Under the pieces are notes generated by a model. It was given only the letters and a program-made list of their open reading frames with translations, searched no databases and was not told the DNA's origin. A program made the translations under genes and the position numbers. Below, one piece after another: positions 1 through 8,812 of a stretch of 52,995 bases of DNA. Source of the DNA: Myxococcota bacterium (lineage in GTDB: Bacteria; Myxococcota_A; Polyangia; JAAYKL01); NCBI GenBank assembly GCA_030065855.1, contig JASJCT010000026.1, positions 1 to 52,995 on the forward strand, in the 5' to 3' direction. Each line of letters starts with the position of its first letter. Position 1 is the first letter of the stretch.

Positions 1-25
1 CCCCTTTGTCAAAGGGGGAGAAATA
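1..25. repeat. Partial copy of the C5/G5 dispersed hairpin repeat
   Basis: The window opens inside an inverted repeat, C-rich then G-rich, with the core CCCCTTTG-TC-AAAGGGGG. The same core recurs at 43369-43466 and 52776-52953, so this is one member of a dispersed intergenic family. Only the hairpin and a few flanking bases are visible because the window starts here. Confidence 0.6.
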
Positions 26-90
26 CGCAACATTCCTTGGTTAACGCCAATGGGGGTGGGGGCTACCCAATCGGGTCAATCGGCGCTTCC

Positions 91-942
91 TTACCCAGTC
101 TTTTGTCCAGAGAGTACCTGCAGGGCTGGATCATCGAAATGCACGTCCACTTGAGGGAACGGAATGGCGATGTTTGATGCTTCAAGTGCTTTTTTGGCCA
201 ATTCGATCGCCTGTTGATACACGTCCCAATAGTCACTGGTATTGCACCAAATCCTGATCTGCCAATCAACCGAAGACGCGCCCAAGCTGGCGAGAAAGAT
301 CTGCGGGGCCGGGTCTTTAAGTCCCTTGGATACCTTGGGCGGCACAGTCTCAAGCACCTTTCGCGTGGCTTCCACGTCTGCGCCATAGGCGGTGCCTACG
401 GATACATCCACCCGGCGCGTGGGATAGTGGGTGATATTTTCAATGGTCGATCCAAAAATAGCGCTATTCGGAATGATGATATGCCGGTTGTCCAGCGTGG
501 CGAGGTCTGTCGTAAAAAGGTCGATCGCCTTCACAATGCCCAGCTGGCCTGCGGTGTTCACCACATCGCCTACCTTGAACGGACGGAATACCAGCAGCAT
601 CACGCCCGCAGCAAAGTTTCCCAAGGTCCCTTGAAAAGCCAGGCCAATGGCAAGACCAGCCGCACCGATGACCGCGGCAAAACTGGTGGTCTCGAGGCCA
701 AAGACACCTAGGACGCCGATAATCGTGGCCGCTAGGATCGCATACCGAATCAAATTCGAAAAGAAGCGGCCCAGGGTCTCGTCGAATGAACTCTTTTGAA
801 ACCGCTTGAGCGCTGCCCGACTGGCCCAGCCCGCAATAACCCACGCGAGAAACAAGACCACCAGCACGCCCACCACGCGCAGTCCCCAGGTGGCGGTCAA
901 ATCGATCCCCTTCGACATCAGCTCTTCAACATTAATATCCAT
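91..942 (-). CDS. mscS: Small-conductance mechanosensitive channel, MscS family
   Basis: Encodes an inner-membrane tension-gated channel that releases solutes on hypo-osmotic shock. The 283 residues match the length of E. coli MscS (286) and follow it collinearly: an N-terminal helix, two membrane helices (about residues 21-42 and 62-84), then the pore-lining Gly/Ala-rich TM3 (GAAGLAIGLAFQGTLGNF, about 91-108) and the FRPF turn leading into the beta domain with the IIIPNS motif, and a C-terminal alpha/beta domain ending in FPQVDVHF. I start it at the ATG at 942 because AAGGAG lies six bases upstream. A TTG at 1032 would add 30 residues resembling a signal-like helix and is less likely. Family identity is secure; a physiological role in this organism is inferred. 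Confidence 0.93.
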   Translation of the reverse strand: MDINVEELMSKGIDLTATWGLRVVGVLVVLFLAWVIAGWASRAALKRFQKSSFDETLGRFFSNLIRYAILAATIIGVLGVFGLETTSFAAVIGAAGLAIGLAFQGTLGNFAAGVMLLVFRPFKVGDVVNTAGQLGIVKAIDLFTTDLATLDNRHIIIPNSAIFGSTIENITHYPTRRVDVSVGTAYGADVEATRKVLETVPPKVSKGLKDPAPQIFLASLGASSVDWQIRIWCNTSDYWDVYQQAIELAKKALEASNIAIPFPQVDVHFDDPALQVLSGQKTG

Positions 943-1129
943 TTCTTGCTCCTTGTTAGATGCTGCCAATAGTGTGATACCTAGAATAACAACGGTTGAA
1001 AAAATCGCCAGTCCAACGAGTTGCCATCTCAAAAATTGCTACCCCACACCCCCTATTTGAACCACCTCATCTTCGGCCCCCTCCCCGGCCCTCCCCCGGT
1101 GGACGCTCGATCGTTGGCTCCCAGACGCT

Positions 1130-2062
1130 CTATTCCAGCCCCGGAGATGACTTGAACAGCCCAATACGAATGGCCCAACCAATGCGAATTTCCTCTTCAA
1201 AAGCGAGCAGGCCTTTGTCGTTTCCCACACTTGCGGTCATGACCAGCTGAAGGTCGCCCGCGCGCCCTGGAAAGAGGAGTCCCGCAATGCTACGCACGAT
1301 GTAATTGTCCGGAATTTCTATACTATTTGAGATTTGTACATCATCTCTCACAAACAGATACTCTCCAAAAACAGACCATATGGGATGCACCCATGGAAGG
1401 GCGTGCCAGCGAAATATCAGGTCCACACCTGGACCGAACAAATAGGCTTGATGGGGCAGGAACAGCTTTCCCTGCACCCGCATCTCGACGTCCACGCAGC
1501 CCAGGACCTTGCGAAGCGCCACGTCTGGCATGACAAAATCGCCGATATTTGGCACGCCTTCAAACGCCTCGCCAATATCCACTGCTGACCCGGTATAGTG
1601 CTCGCTCTCGTGTCGAAAGGACAGGGCTACCTCGAACGCGCCTTGATGTCCCAACATCTGCTCGGCCAGGGCGTCGAGGGACAGTGCCACTGAGTATCCG
1701 AGCAGCCCGCGCCAGAGGTAAGGTCCCCGCGGTACTGTCATGAAGTTTAATGGATCAGGATCCCGGGTCTGCACCTCTATCAATCCAAACATACCTGCCC
1801 GAACCTCGTAGCTGGGTCCACGGATCCCGAAAAACGCAACATCCCCGCCTGTACTCAACACGACCCTGGGCAATACCTGGTATGCGAGAAGGCCTGTATC
1901 CCGAGACGCTGAAAGGGCATGGGAGATAACCCGGGCATCGCCAGGAAGGACTGAAAACCCGATCCCACTCACATGCTTATCACTGGCCACAGCCCTGTGG
2001 GAAAGACAGGCCCCTAGCACCAAGCAACCCAGCAACGCAGCCTTATTCAGCGATACACCCAT
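1130..2062 (-). CDS. Probable outer-membrane beta-barrel protein
   Basis: A 310-residue protein that I cannot place in a named family with confidence. The N-terminus is a signal peptide (Leu/Ala-rich core at residues 8-20, cleavage probably near Ala-Val-Ala-Ser around 24-27). The rest has alternating hydrophobic/polar stretches with many aromatic residues and Gly turns, as in outer-membrane barrels. The segment FRHESEHYTGSAVDIG is reminiscent of the His/Ser-rich patch in DUF1207-type envelope proteins, but this is only a suggestion. The ATG at 2062 is preceded by a weak GGATG-like site. It stands alone between mscS and pgi, with an AT-rich gap of about 90 bases on its 5' side, so it probably has its own promoter. 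Confidence 0.6.
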   Translation of the reverse strand: MGVSLNKAALLGCLVLGACLSHRAVASDKHVSGIGFSVLPGDARVISHALSASRDTGLLAYQVLPRVVLSTGGDVAFFGIRGPSYEVRAGMFGLIEVQTRDPDPLNFMTVPRGPYLWRGLLGYSVALSLDALAEQMLGHQGAFEVALSFRHESEHYTGSAVDIGEAFEGVPNIGDFVMPDVALRKVLGCVDVEMRVQGKLFLPHQAYLFGPGVDLIFRWHALPWVHPIWSVFGEYLFVRDDVQISNSIEIPDNYIVRSIAGLLFPGRAGDLQLVMTASVGNDKGLLAFEEEIRIGWAIRIGLFKSSPGLE

Positions 2063-2154
2063 TTATTCACATCCATGCCCTGCCTTTTCCAGCATTGGTC
2101 TATGACCAATAGGCCCTCTTTTAATGATATCAATACATTATATATAAGCATCCC

Positions 2155-3798
2155 CTAGCGGTTGCGCTTGTAGTGGTTGATCAGGCCATTGGTCGAGCTG
2201 TCGTGGGACGTCACGTGCCCATCTCCATCGAGTTCGGCCAGGATCGCTCCGGCCAGCTGCTTGCCCAACTCGACCCCCCATTGGTCAAAGCTATGGATGT
2301 TCCAGATGATGCCCTGGACAAAAATCTTGTGCTCGTAAAGGGCGATGAGCCGACCCAGGGTGCGCGGGGTTAGCTTCTGGAACATAAACGAGCTCGTGGG
2401 CCTGTTGCCAGTAAAGACCTTGTGGGGCAGTAGGCGCTCGATCGTGTCTTTGTCAAGGTTAGCTGCCTCCAGCGCTGCCCCTGCCTGAGCCTCGGTCTTG
2501 CCCAGCATGAGGGCCTCGGTCTGTGCAAAAAAATTGGCCAGCAGGATCTCGTGATGCCGACCCAGGGAGTGATGGCTTTTTATTGGCGCGATGAAATCAG
2601 CTGGAATCAACCGGGTGCCCTGGTGGATCAGTTGGTAAAACGCGTGCTGGCCGTTTGTGCCAGGTTCGCCCCAGATCACCGGACCGGTAGTGTAGTCCAG
2701 AATCCGATCGCCATCCCGATCCACCCCCTTCCCGTTGCTCTCCATGTCCCCCTGCTGGAAGTAGGCGGCAAACCGGTGCAGGTACTGGTCGTACGGCAGG
2801 ATGGCATGGGTCTCAGCGCCAAAGAAGTTATTGTACCAGATGCCCAAAAGCCCCATGATGACCGGGATGTTTTTTTCCAGAGGCGCGGTCCTGAAGTGCT
2901 CGTCCACGTCGTGTGCTCCCAGCAGCAGCGCCTCGAACTGATCCATGCCGATGACCAGGGCAACGGGCAATCCAATGGCCGACCAGAGGGAGTAGCGCCC
3001 GCCAACCCAATCCCAGAACTCGAACATGTTATCCGTATCGATACCAAACCGGGCAACCTCCTCGGCATTGGTGGACATGGCGACAAAGTGCTTGGCCACA
3101 GCGCCTTCGTCCCCTAAGGCCTGGACCAGCCACTGGCGCGCGGACCTGGCATTGGTCAGGGTCTCTTGGGTGGTGAAGGTCTTAGAGGCCACGGTAAAAA
3201 GGGTGGTTTCGGGGTTGACCTTTTTTAACGTCTCGGCCAGATGCGTGCCGTCCACATTGGACACAAAATGGGGGGTCAAGCCAGACTTCCAGTAAGGCCG
3301 TAGCGCTTCGGTGACCATTGCCGGGCCCAGATCTGATCCGCCAATACCGATATTTACGACATCTGTTATGGGCTTGCCCGTATGGCCGATCCATGTGCCG
3401 CTGCGCACCGCATGGCTCAACGCGCGCATCTTTGACAACACCTGGTTTACCTCGGGCATCACATCACGACCATCAACGCGGATCGGACGGTTCGATCGGT
3501 TTCGAAGCGCGATGTGGAGCACAGCCCTACCCTCGGTCGCGTTGATCTGGGCCCCGGAAAACATCTGCTCCATCCAGTATTCGAGTCTCTGTTGTCTCGC
3601 GAGTTCTGTGAGCAGCGCCATTGTTGTTTCGTCAACGCGGTGTTTCGAGTAGTCAAACAGCAGGTCGTGAAACAGCAGTGAAAATCGCTCGAACCTGCCG
3701 CGATCCCGATCGAACAGGTCGCGCATCTCGACCTTTTCTATCTGCCGATGGTGATCTGCCAGTGCTCTCCAGCACGGCGATTCAGTTAGCTTGGACAT
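2155..3798 (-). CDS. pgi: Glucose-6-phosphate isomerase
   Basis: Interconverts glucose-6-phosphate and fructose-6-phosphate in glycolysis and gluconeogenesis in the cytoplasm. The 547 residues fit the long bacterial/eukaryotic type (E. coli 549). Visible family signatures are [10 protein letters not shown] in the sugar-phosphate site, [13 protein letters not shown] (first PROSITE-type motif), [25 protein letters not shown] with the catalytic His, and the C-terminal [15 protein letters not shown] containing the active-site Lys. In that last motif the usual Asn-Ser is His-Ser, a mild deviation. The start at 3798 is chosen because GGGAGA sits just upstream; an in-frame ATG at 3864 would add 22 hydrophilic residues with no homology. 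The gene appears monocistronic. Confidence 0.96.
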   Translation of the reverse strand: MSKLTESPCWRALADHHRQIEKVEMRDLFDRDRGRFERFSLLFHDLLFDYSKHRVDETTMALLTELARQQRLEYWMEQMFSGAQINATEGRAVLHIALRNRSNRPIRVDGRDVMPEVNQVLSKMRALSHAVRSGTWIGHTGKPITDVVNIGIGGSDLGPAMVTEALRPYWKSGLTPHFVSNVDGTHLAETLKKVNPETTLFTVASKTFTTQETLTNARSARQWLVQALGDEGAVAKHFVAMSTNAEEVARFGIDTDNMFEFWDWVGGRYSLWSAIGLPVALVIGMDQFEALLLGAHDVDEHFRTAPLEKNIPVIMGLLGIWYNNFFGAETHAILPYDQYLHRFAAYFQQGDMESNGKGVDRDGDRILDYTTGPVIWGEPGTNGQHAFYQLIHQGTRLIPADFIAPIKSHHSLGRHHEILLANFFAQTEALMLGKTEAQAGAALEAANLDKDTIERLLPHKVFTGNRPTSSFMFQKLTPRTLGRLIALYEHKIFVQGIIWNIHSFDQWGVELGKQLAGAILAELDGDGHVTSHDSSTNGLINHYKRNR

Positions 3799-3889
3799 CT
3801 CATCTTCTCCCAGGTTCGTATCTCTGTTCGTATCTTTGCCTTGTTGCGCTTGATGGATCAACAATCAGCTCAATAGAAACACACGCTCG

Positions 3890-4840
3890 TTAGGAACAGC
3901 CCATTGCCGCGCGCATATCGGCTGCTCGTCGCCGCTCGCTGGCTGCGGTCATGGAGGCGATGCGCTGGAGCAGGCGGCACGCCGCTTCCTTGCGACCCCC
4001 TGCCCGTTCAACCCGGGCCAGGCCAAGGAGGGCGTCGTCAGACAGCCGGCTTGTCTCTTGTGCTGCAAGCTCCTCAAAGCACGCCTTGGCCCGATCGTGG
4101 CTGCCTCGTTCAAAATAGATGTATCCCAGCCGCAATAGGGCATCATCGTGGAATGGAGAATTGTAACTGCCAATCGCCCAGGAGGACTCCCGAGTAGCGA
4201 GCAGTGCCTCAATGTGCTGTTCCTCTTCCAGTGCATTGCCCGATGCTTTGTAGATTTGGATGAGGCGCCACATCGCGTCATCCCAAAGTTGGCTCTCCCA
4301 GCGATCGTATGTTGTGACCAGCTGCTGCAGGGGCATTATTTCAGCCTCTGTTTTTCCCGCGTCTCTAAGGAGTTTTGCCAGCTCAAACAATACGGTGTCG
4401 TGCACATCTCGACCAGACGTCTTTGCAGCCAACGCACGAAACGCGACAATACCCGAGGCATAGGCCTCTGTGCTAGAGAAACTCCTACGAACCCGCTTGA
4501 CCGCAGCCGGCGCTAATGCATGCTGACCAAAACGAACGACAAATCCAATAGCTGCTTGGCGCGCGCGTTCTGTCTTGTTCATATCAAAGAGCGCTCTGGA
4601 AAGATCGTAGCACGCCCTTTGATAGGTCGGGTCTTGGTCGCAAAGTTCGGCATAGCACTGGACCGCCGCGTCTCCCCGATCATCCACCTCTGCCCTGTGG
4701 CACTGCTCCCACGCCAATTCCTGGGGTGAGGGCGTATACACGGGATGTGGGCTGTTGGGCCCACAGGCTGAGATCTGCGCGATCCCTGCCAAGCAACCTA
4801 AAAATGCCGACAATCGCGTGGTGAAGATGCGGCGATTCAT
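3890..4840 (-). CDS. TPR-repeat lipoprotein
   Basis: A 316-residue exported lipoprotein. The N-terminus has Arg residues, a hydrophobic core and a lipobox ending ISAC (Cys26), followed by Gly-Pro-Asn, which predicts lipidation. The mature part is alpha-helical with repeated Ala/Leu/Tyr patterns (for example DPTYQRACYDLSRALFD, HDDALLRLGYIYFERGSHDR, DDALLGLARVERAGGRKEAA) typical of tetratricopeptide repeats. Such proteins are usually protein-protein adaptors in the envelope, as in BamD- or YbgF-like roles, but no specific partner is evident. It lies upstream of pgi on the same strand, separated by about 90 bases. The exact function is unknown. Confidence 0.75.
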   Translation of the reverse strand: MNRRIFTTRLSAFLGCLAGIAQISACGPNSPHPVYTPSPQELAWEQCHRAEVDDRGDAAVQCYAELCDQDPTYQRACYDLSRALFDMNKTERARQAAIGFVVRFGQHALAPAAVKRVRRSFSSTEAYASGIVAFRALAAKTSGRDVHDTVLFELAKLLRDAGKTEAEIMPLQQLVTTYDRWESQLWDDAMWRLIQIYKASGNALEEEQHIEALLATRESSWAIGSYNSPFHDDALLRLGYIYFERGSHDRAKACFEELAAQETSRLSDDALLGLARVERAGGRKEAACRLLQRIASMTAASERRRAADMRAAMGCS

Positions 4841-4874
4841 ATCTCTGTAATGCTAACACACAATCCGAGATAGA

Positions 4875-5627
4875 TCAGATGGTCGTATCGCCTGTTTCCC
4901 GCAGTTTTTCTTTTAAGTAATCTAGTTTTACGCGACCCAGGGCAGCCGAGAGGTTGTCCCGAATGCGCGGGTCTTCGCGGGCCAGCTCGGTGATCAACCT
5001 CTTGACCCGGGCGCGCCTGCCAGACTCCCCATACGGGCAGGGCGGGCTATCGTCAATGAGGCCCAGCTGCGCGGCATAGGTGGATATATCCCGCTCCTTT
5101 GTCAGACCGAGCGGTCGAACAATAGTGACATCGTGATTATCGAGCTCGAGTCGGATCGGCATGGTGGCGATTTTGCCGTTGTAAAACATGTTCATCAGCA
5201 GGGTTTCGATAATGTCGTCCAGGTGATGACCAAAGGCAATCTTGGTGCAGTTGAGCGCCTTGGCAACGGATAAAAGGGTTTTACGTCGCTGCATCGCGCA
5301 AAAAAAACAGTTCATCTGAAATTTGGGATCGAGCCGCGCCAATATGGGCACGTGGCGGCGGGTCAGCTCGATATCAAGTGCATTGAAGAATCGGTCGTGT
5401 TGTTCAGATTGTCTCGGGTCAACCGACGCCAGGTCGGTCGTGAGGTGGCACGCCAAAAGCTCAAAGGTAATGGGAATTATTTTTCTTTTCTCCGAGAGCA
5501 CCTGGGTCAGCACTGAAGAGTCCTTGCCGCCGGAAAAGGCGATCAGGACCCGATCCCCATCTTCGATCATGCGGTGATCCCGCATGGCCCGGCCTACGGA
5601 TCGATGAATGCGCCGTTTCACTCCCAT
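4875..5627 (-). CDS. ttcA: TtcA-like tRNA 2-thiocytidine synthetase
   Basis: A PP-loop ATPase that probably thiolates cytidine 32 of tRNA. The 250 residues contain the PP-loop SGGKDSS (about 32-38), the CxxC pair in NCFFCAMQRRK and the GHHLDDIIETLLMNMFYNG block characteristic of the TtcA/TtuA group. A further Cys occurs late in PPCPYGESGRRARVK; the three Cys residues are the expected ligands of the catalytic [4Fe-4S] cluster. TtcA is the closest match by order of motifs and size, though the PCPYG form differs from the PCNLCG of E. coli TtcA. It begins 35 bases upstream of the TPR lipoprotein on the same strand and may share its transcript. Confidence 0.85.
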   Translation of the reverse strand: MGVKRRIHRSVGRAMRDHRMIEDGDRVLIAFSGGKDSSVLTQVLSEKRKIIPITFELLACHLTTDLASVDPRQSEQHDRFFNALDIELTRRHVPILARLDPKFQMNCFFCAMQRRKTLLSVAKALNCTKIAFGHHLDDIIETLLMNMFYNGKIATMPIRLELDNHDVTIVRPLGLTKERDISTYAAQLGLIDDSPPCPYGESGRRARVKRLITELAREDPRIRDNLSAALGRVKLDYLKEKLRETGDTTI

Positions 5628-5731
5628 CTAATGCCGGTCTCTACTGCAAAGCTTAAATTGGGTCAACCAAGGGGTTTCCGCCTGGACCCGCCATTCCCTC
5701 GAAAAAAAGTATCGCAAAAGGGGTAATGCAC

Positions 5732-5811
5732 GTCACTCCTGCGACGGCAGGAGTCCAGAACCAGACGAAATTAAACGGTTTTATAGATTCCCGCCTACGC
5801 GGGAATGACCG
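5732..5811. repeat. Dispersed repeat made of two small hairpins
   Basis: An 80-base intergenic element with two outward-related hairpins: ACTCCTGC-GAC-GGCAGGAGT near 5736-5754 and ATTCCCGC-CTAC-GCGGGAAT near 5788-5807. The outer ends GTCACTCC and GGGAATGAC are themselves imperfect inverted repeats. This resembles a family of GTCATTCC-type repeats common in intergenic DNA of many Proteobacteria. It lies between ttcA and the divergent Cys-rich lipoprotein gene. Confidence 0.6.
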
Positions 5812-5834
5812 TACTCTTTATCCCATGATACTCT

Positions 5835-5863
5835 TTGCGCTCCGCGTTCAGAAGCGATACGAT
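5835..5863 (+). promoter_or_regulatory. Candidate sigma70 promoter for the Cys-rich lipoprotein gene
   Basis: TTGCGC (5835-5840) and TACGAT (5858-5863) are separated by exactly 17 bases and lie about 50 bases upstream of the lipoprotein start. The match to consensus is moderate and no operator is visible. Confidence 0.35.
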
Positions 5864-5914
5864 TGATAGGAAACAACGCAAAAGACAAATCCATGAAAAA
5901 AAGGGATATTGCCG

Positions 5915-6505
5915 ATGAAAAACAGAAAATTGTTCCGCTGCTTATGGTTCGCGTGTCTTGGCCTGATGTTGCTCATGGTCACCGCGCAATGCGACAATGA
6001 GGACACAGACGACGAAGCAAATAGCGATACAGATGTGGATTCTGATTCAGATGCGGATACTGATCTGAGCTGCCAAACAGATGCCCAATGCACCCCAGGG
6101 GAGCAGTGGTGCGTGCAGGGTCAATGTGTCCCGTGCGACAACAGCGGGACCGTCTGCGATCTTGCCTGTGAAAAAGACTGGGAATTCTACCGCCGCAATG
6201 AATGCCTTGCTTGTGCCTGTGCCCCGCTGAATGACTGCGTATCAGATGAGGACTGCCAAGCGGATGAAACGTGCTATGCGGGAAGGTTTTGCTGGGACTG
6301 GTGCCCGGAGGGGGATCCGAGCTGCTGCTATGGAAATATATGTCGTGCGTCAGGCTGCTCTTGGCAGCCGCCCATGGGGTGCTGGCGACTGGGTTGCCCC
6401 CAAGGGCAGCAGTGCACAGACGAGGAGTGCGTGGCGAGCGATTGTACTTGCTGGGAATCGGATTGGTTGTGCACAGACGACTGCGGAGGCGGCTCGTGTG
6501 TATGA
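5915..6505 (+). CDS. Cysteine-rich lipoprotein with Asp/Ser linker
   Basis: A 196-residue exported protein. After a hydrophobic signal (LWFACLGLMLLMVTAQC) comes a probable lipidated Cys, then an acidic Asp/Ser/Ala linker (about residues 27-50) and a body very rich in Cys arranged as CxxDxQC, GxxC and CxxC modules resembling the disulfide-rich repeats of myxobacterial surface proteins. The Gln before the putative lipobox Cys is unusual. The ATG at 5915 has AAGGGAT a few bases upstream and is preferred over a TTG two codons earlier. Converges with the exosortase gene. No enzymatic motif is seen; a disulfide-bonded surface or adhesion role is inference. Confidence 0.7.
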   Translation: MKNRKLFRCLWFACLGLMLLMVTAQCDNEDTDDEANSDTDVDSDSDADTDLSCQTDAQCTPGEQWCVQGQCVPCDNSGTVCDLACEKDWEFYRRNECLACACAPLNDCVSDEDCQADETCYAGRFCWDWCPEGDPSCCYGNICRASGCSWQPPMGCWRLGCPQGQQCTDEECVASDCTCWESDWLCTDDCGGGSCV

Positions 6506-6535
6506 AATCGCCTTCAGTTGAAACGTAGACGGATG

Positions 6536-8050
6536 CTATATCCCGCTATCCAGGATGGCGGGCAGAGCGTCCTTAGCGAATCGCAGTAGTATCTTTTCTT
6601 TTTCTTCAATATTTTTCAATTCGCCAGGAATGGACAGCCGGATCATGCTGGAGCCAGCTGCAGCTGATTTAACCCCCGGCATGGACAGGAGTGATGGCGC
6701 AAACACATCAAGTGTATTTCTCCCCTCCAAGCGATACCAGTAATAGACGAGAAGTGCCTTTTTTCCCCTTTGGAACAACAATCTTCGCGCGGGAATGTTC
6801 AGCGAATCCCCAAGAATCGTGGTATCGGCTTTCTTCAGCAAGTTGTACCCTTCTCCCTCGATACACAATTCCGGTGGATGCACAACCTTCACTTTGTCCA
6901 TTGTGTGAATGACGTACAGGTACACCTTTTCCGCTGCACCCACGTCTTTCTCGAAATAGGCTCTCATCAATAAATCCCTTGTTCCGAGAACCCGGTAATA
7001 ATACGATTCTAAGACCTCGTCCTCTGAAGTCCAGCCGCCGATATCAGCGGGAATATGTTTTGTAACCAGCACTTGGGGCGCAGGTGTTGTACCTGTTGAG
7101 GGACGGGAGACAAAGAACGCAACACCCATGATAACCAGTAGTGCAAGTATATAGTGCACCACATACCGCGTTCTTCTGGTTAAAAAAGCATAAATTGGAA
7201 ACTTTGTTTCTGTCTTATATTTTTTTAATGAAATTTCATTGAACAACGTAATGAGAAAAAAGACCAAAAAGAAGGCGGCCACGCCTATCTCTTCGTGCCA
7301 GTCGATAAGGGCAAACTGTCGATATCCACTGACAACCAAAATACAGACAACCACAATACGAATCACATTAGCCAAAATCGCAGCAGGTAGCGCAACCGCA
7401 AAATCGATCAGTGCGATGTGGCGCTTCCTTTGAAAAAAGGCGAGCAAAAAGACCAAAAAGAACATTGCCAGAATATTCTGCAGCCCACTGCAAGCAGGCG
7501 TCACTGCAATTGTTTGACCCTCTAGTTCTAAAATATTGCCATACCGAACAGTTGATGGGTAAACCAGCGACAACACGCCCCCCGCCAAATAGGAAGAGAG
7601 CAATTTTAGCTTGAACGTAATAGATGATAGCCAAATATAGGGCAGGGGTACAGCCAACAATAGGTACAAAAAAAGATCCCAATTTTTAATTAACGCCTGT
7701 CTTCCAAAGAAGAACCAACAGTTGGCCACAAAGAAGATATACACCGAAGACGTCTGACAAAAGTTAATACCATACTTCAAGCCGAACAGGTTGAGCAACA
7801 TCGCAATGCCAGCCAACCCCGCACCGACTGCATACGATGTCTTTTCCGGTTCTGGTGGATGTAGTTGAAGGCGCTTTCTAAAAACCCATAAAAACACCAG
7901 GACTGCAAACGGCCCATGTGCATAATACGTCCCGTACTCAAACCACTTTTCGAACAATGTCACAAGGCTGTTCGAAAAAGCCACTGATGCAACAAGAATG
8001 AAAAATACAACTTTTAGATGCAGATATATAGACTGGCTACCTGAAGGCAA
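6536..8050 (-). CDS. Exosortase fused to EpsI domain
   Basis: An integral-membrane transpeptidase-like protease predicted to cut PEP-CTERM sorting signals and release or anchor the substrate. About eight hydrophobic helices fill residues 10-290. The expected catalytic residues are Cys187 in TPACSGLQN, Arg231 in ILANVIRIVVV and His252 in DWHEEIGVAAF. Residues 325-504 are a periplasmic EpsI domain (IGGWTSEDEVLES, HTMDKVKVVHPPELCIEGEG, VYYWYRLEG). The glutamate that normally precedes ACSGLR is Pro here. The only usable start is the TTG at 8050; an in-frame TAG lies 11 codons further up and no ATG/GTG intervenes, so the start is uncertain. It follows its probable substrate gene by 53 bases and ends a five-gene minus-strand locus. 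Confidence 0.88.
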   Translation of the reverse strand: MPSGSQSIYLHLKVVFFILVASVAFSNSLVTLFEKWFEYGTYYAHGPFAVLVFLWVFRKRLQLHPPEPEKTSYAVGAGLAGIAMLLNLFGLKYGINFCQTSSVYIFFVANCWFFFGRQALIKNWDLFLYLLLAVPLPYIWLSSITFKLKLLSSYLAGGVLSLVYPSTVRYGNILELEGQTIAVTPACSGLQNILAMFFLVFLLAFFQRKRHIALIDFAVALPAAILANVIRIVVVCILVVSGYRQFALIDWHEEIGVAAFFLVFFLITLFNEISLKKYKTETKFPIYAFLTRRTRYVVHYILALLVIMGVAFFVSRPSTGTTPAPQVLVTKHIPADIGGWTSEDEVLESYYYRVLGTRDLLMRAYFEKDVGAAEKVYLYVIHTMDKVKVVHPPELCIEGEGYNLLKKADTTILGDSLNIPARRLLFQRGKKALLVYYWYRLEGRNTLDVFAPSLLSMPGVKSAAAGSSMIRLSIPGELKNIEEKEKILLRFAKDALPAILDSGI

Positions 8051-8103
8051 GATAAATAATTCTAGACGACAACGCTATTCAGCGTATCCCCCATTTACTT
8101 TAG

Positions 8104-8301
8104 CTACTTGCGTTTGATGGCTTTTCTAAGGCCAACAGCACCTGCGCCGCCCGCAGCAATCAGGGCGATGGTCAATGGTTCAGGCACGCCGCCGCCGCCA
8201 TTATGGCCGCCGCCACCGCCGCCACCGCCGCCGGGCCAGGCCACAATTATCCCAGGCACTGACAACGCGAAAAAAAGAACTGCTGCACATAATGTTTTCA
8301 T
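8104..8301 (-). CDS. Minimal glycine-rich PEP-CTERM protein
   Basis: A 65-residue protein that is nearly all targeting signal. Residues 1-21 are a signal peptide with probable cleavage after Ala21. Residues 22-38 are Trp-Pro, nine Gly, His-Asn and four Gly. Residues 40-42 are the PEP motif, followed by a hydrophobic helix (LTIALIAAGGAGAVGL) and a basic tail RKAIKRK. This is the exact tripartite form of an exosortase substrate, and the exosortase gene follows immediately. The mature exported part would be about 20 residues and almost pure glycine. The protein could be a precursor of a small polymer-like product, or a linker; no function can be assigned. Confidence 0.8.
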   Translation of the reverse strand: MKTLCAAVLFFALSVPGIIVAWPGGGGGGGGGHNGGGGVPEPLTIALIAAGGAGAVGLRKAIKRK

Positions 8302-8434
8302 GACTACCTACCCTGCCTGCAAAATTTACTGTCCTTGGACAATTCCAGGAGCACATTTATATTTAATGCAATAAGCGTTAAAAATCAAGCTAAAAAATGA
8401 AAATTTGCCGTATAAGTGAAAAATCTTAGATATG

Positions 8435-8812
8435 CTAGTAGGGCGATTTCATCACTTCCCGGAACGAGGTGGGGGATGCTTCTTCTGGTGCTGCGGAATA
8501 CCGAGGCAGCAGTATTAGCTCGGCTTCCCGGTCAACGAGAACATATATACCACTGCCGTCCTCGGTCCAGGGGCAGGTTCTCTCTCCTTCAGGAAGTGCC
8601 TCTATGAGGTGAATGCCCCGGGATACGTTTTGGGAAATGGATTGGCCTGGCTCAAGTTCTCCGGCAAACTCATTGTCGAGATAAATCTCTACGCGATCAT
8701 AGGTATAGTCCATGTGCCGCACGGTCACTGTCGGTGCACAGCCAATGACCGCGATCGCCAGTGAGATGAACGCGTAGAACCCTTTTCTTATTTTTGTCGC
8801 CTTCTTTTTCAT
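8435..8812 (-). CDS. PEGA-like lipoprotein of the exosortase locus
   Basis: A 125-residue lipoprotein. The basic N-terminus (MKKKATKIRKG) and hydrophobic core lead to a lipobox AVIGC with Cys25. The mature part has VEIYLDNEFAGELEPGQSI and GIHLIEALPEGE, similar in pattern to PEGA domains, which are surface beta modules. The start codon overlaps the stop of the upstream Wza-like gene (ATGA), so translation is probably coupled. This placement suggests a role in envelope assembly or polysaccharide export together with that gene. Family assignment is tentative. Confidence 0.65.
   Translation of the reverse strand: MKKKATKIRKGFYAFISLAIAVIGCAPTVTVRHMDYTYDRVEIYLDNEFAGELEPGQSISQNVSRGIHLIEALPEGERTCPWTEDGSGIYVLVDREAELILLPRYSAAPEEASPTSFREVMKSPY

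Noticed and set aside
2551..3117. 188-codon plus-strand open frame
   Set aside because: Lies entirely antisense to pgi, which has all family motifs. No ribosome site or homology pattern.
8108..8374. Proline-rich plus-strand open frame
   Set aside because: The Pro run is the complement of the Gly codons in the PEP-CTERM gene, which has a clear signal peptide and sorting signal.
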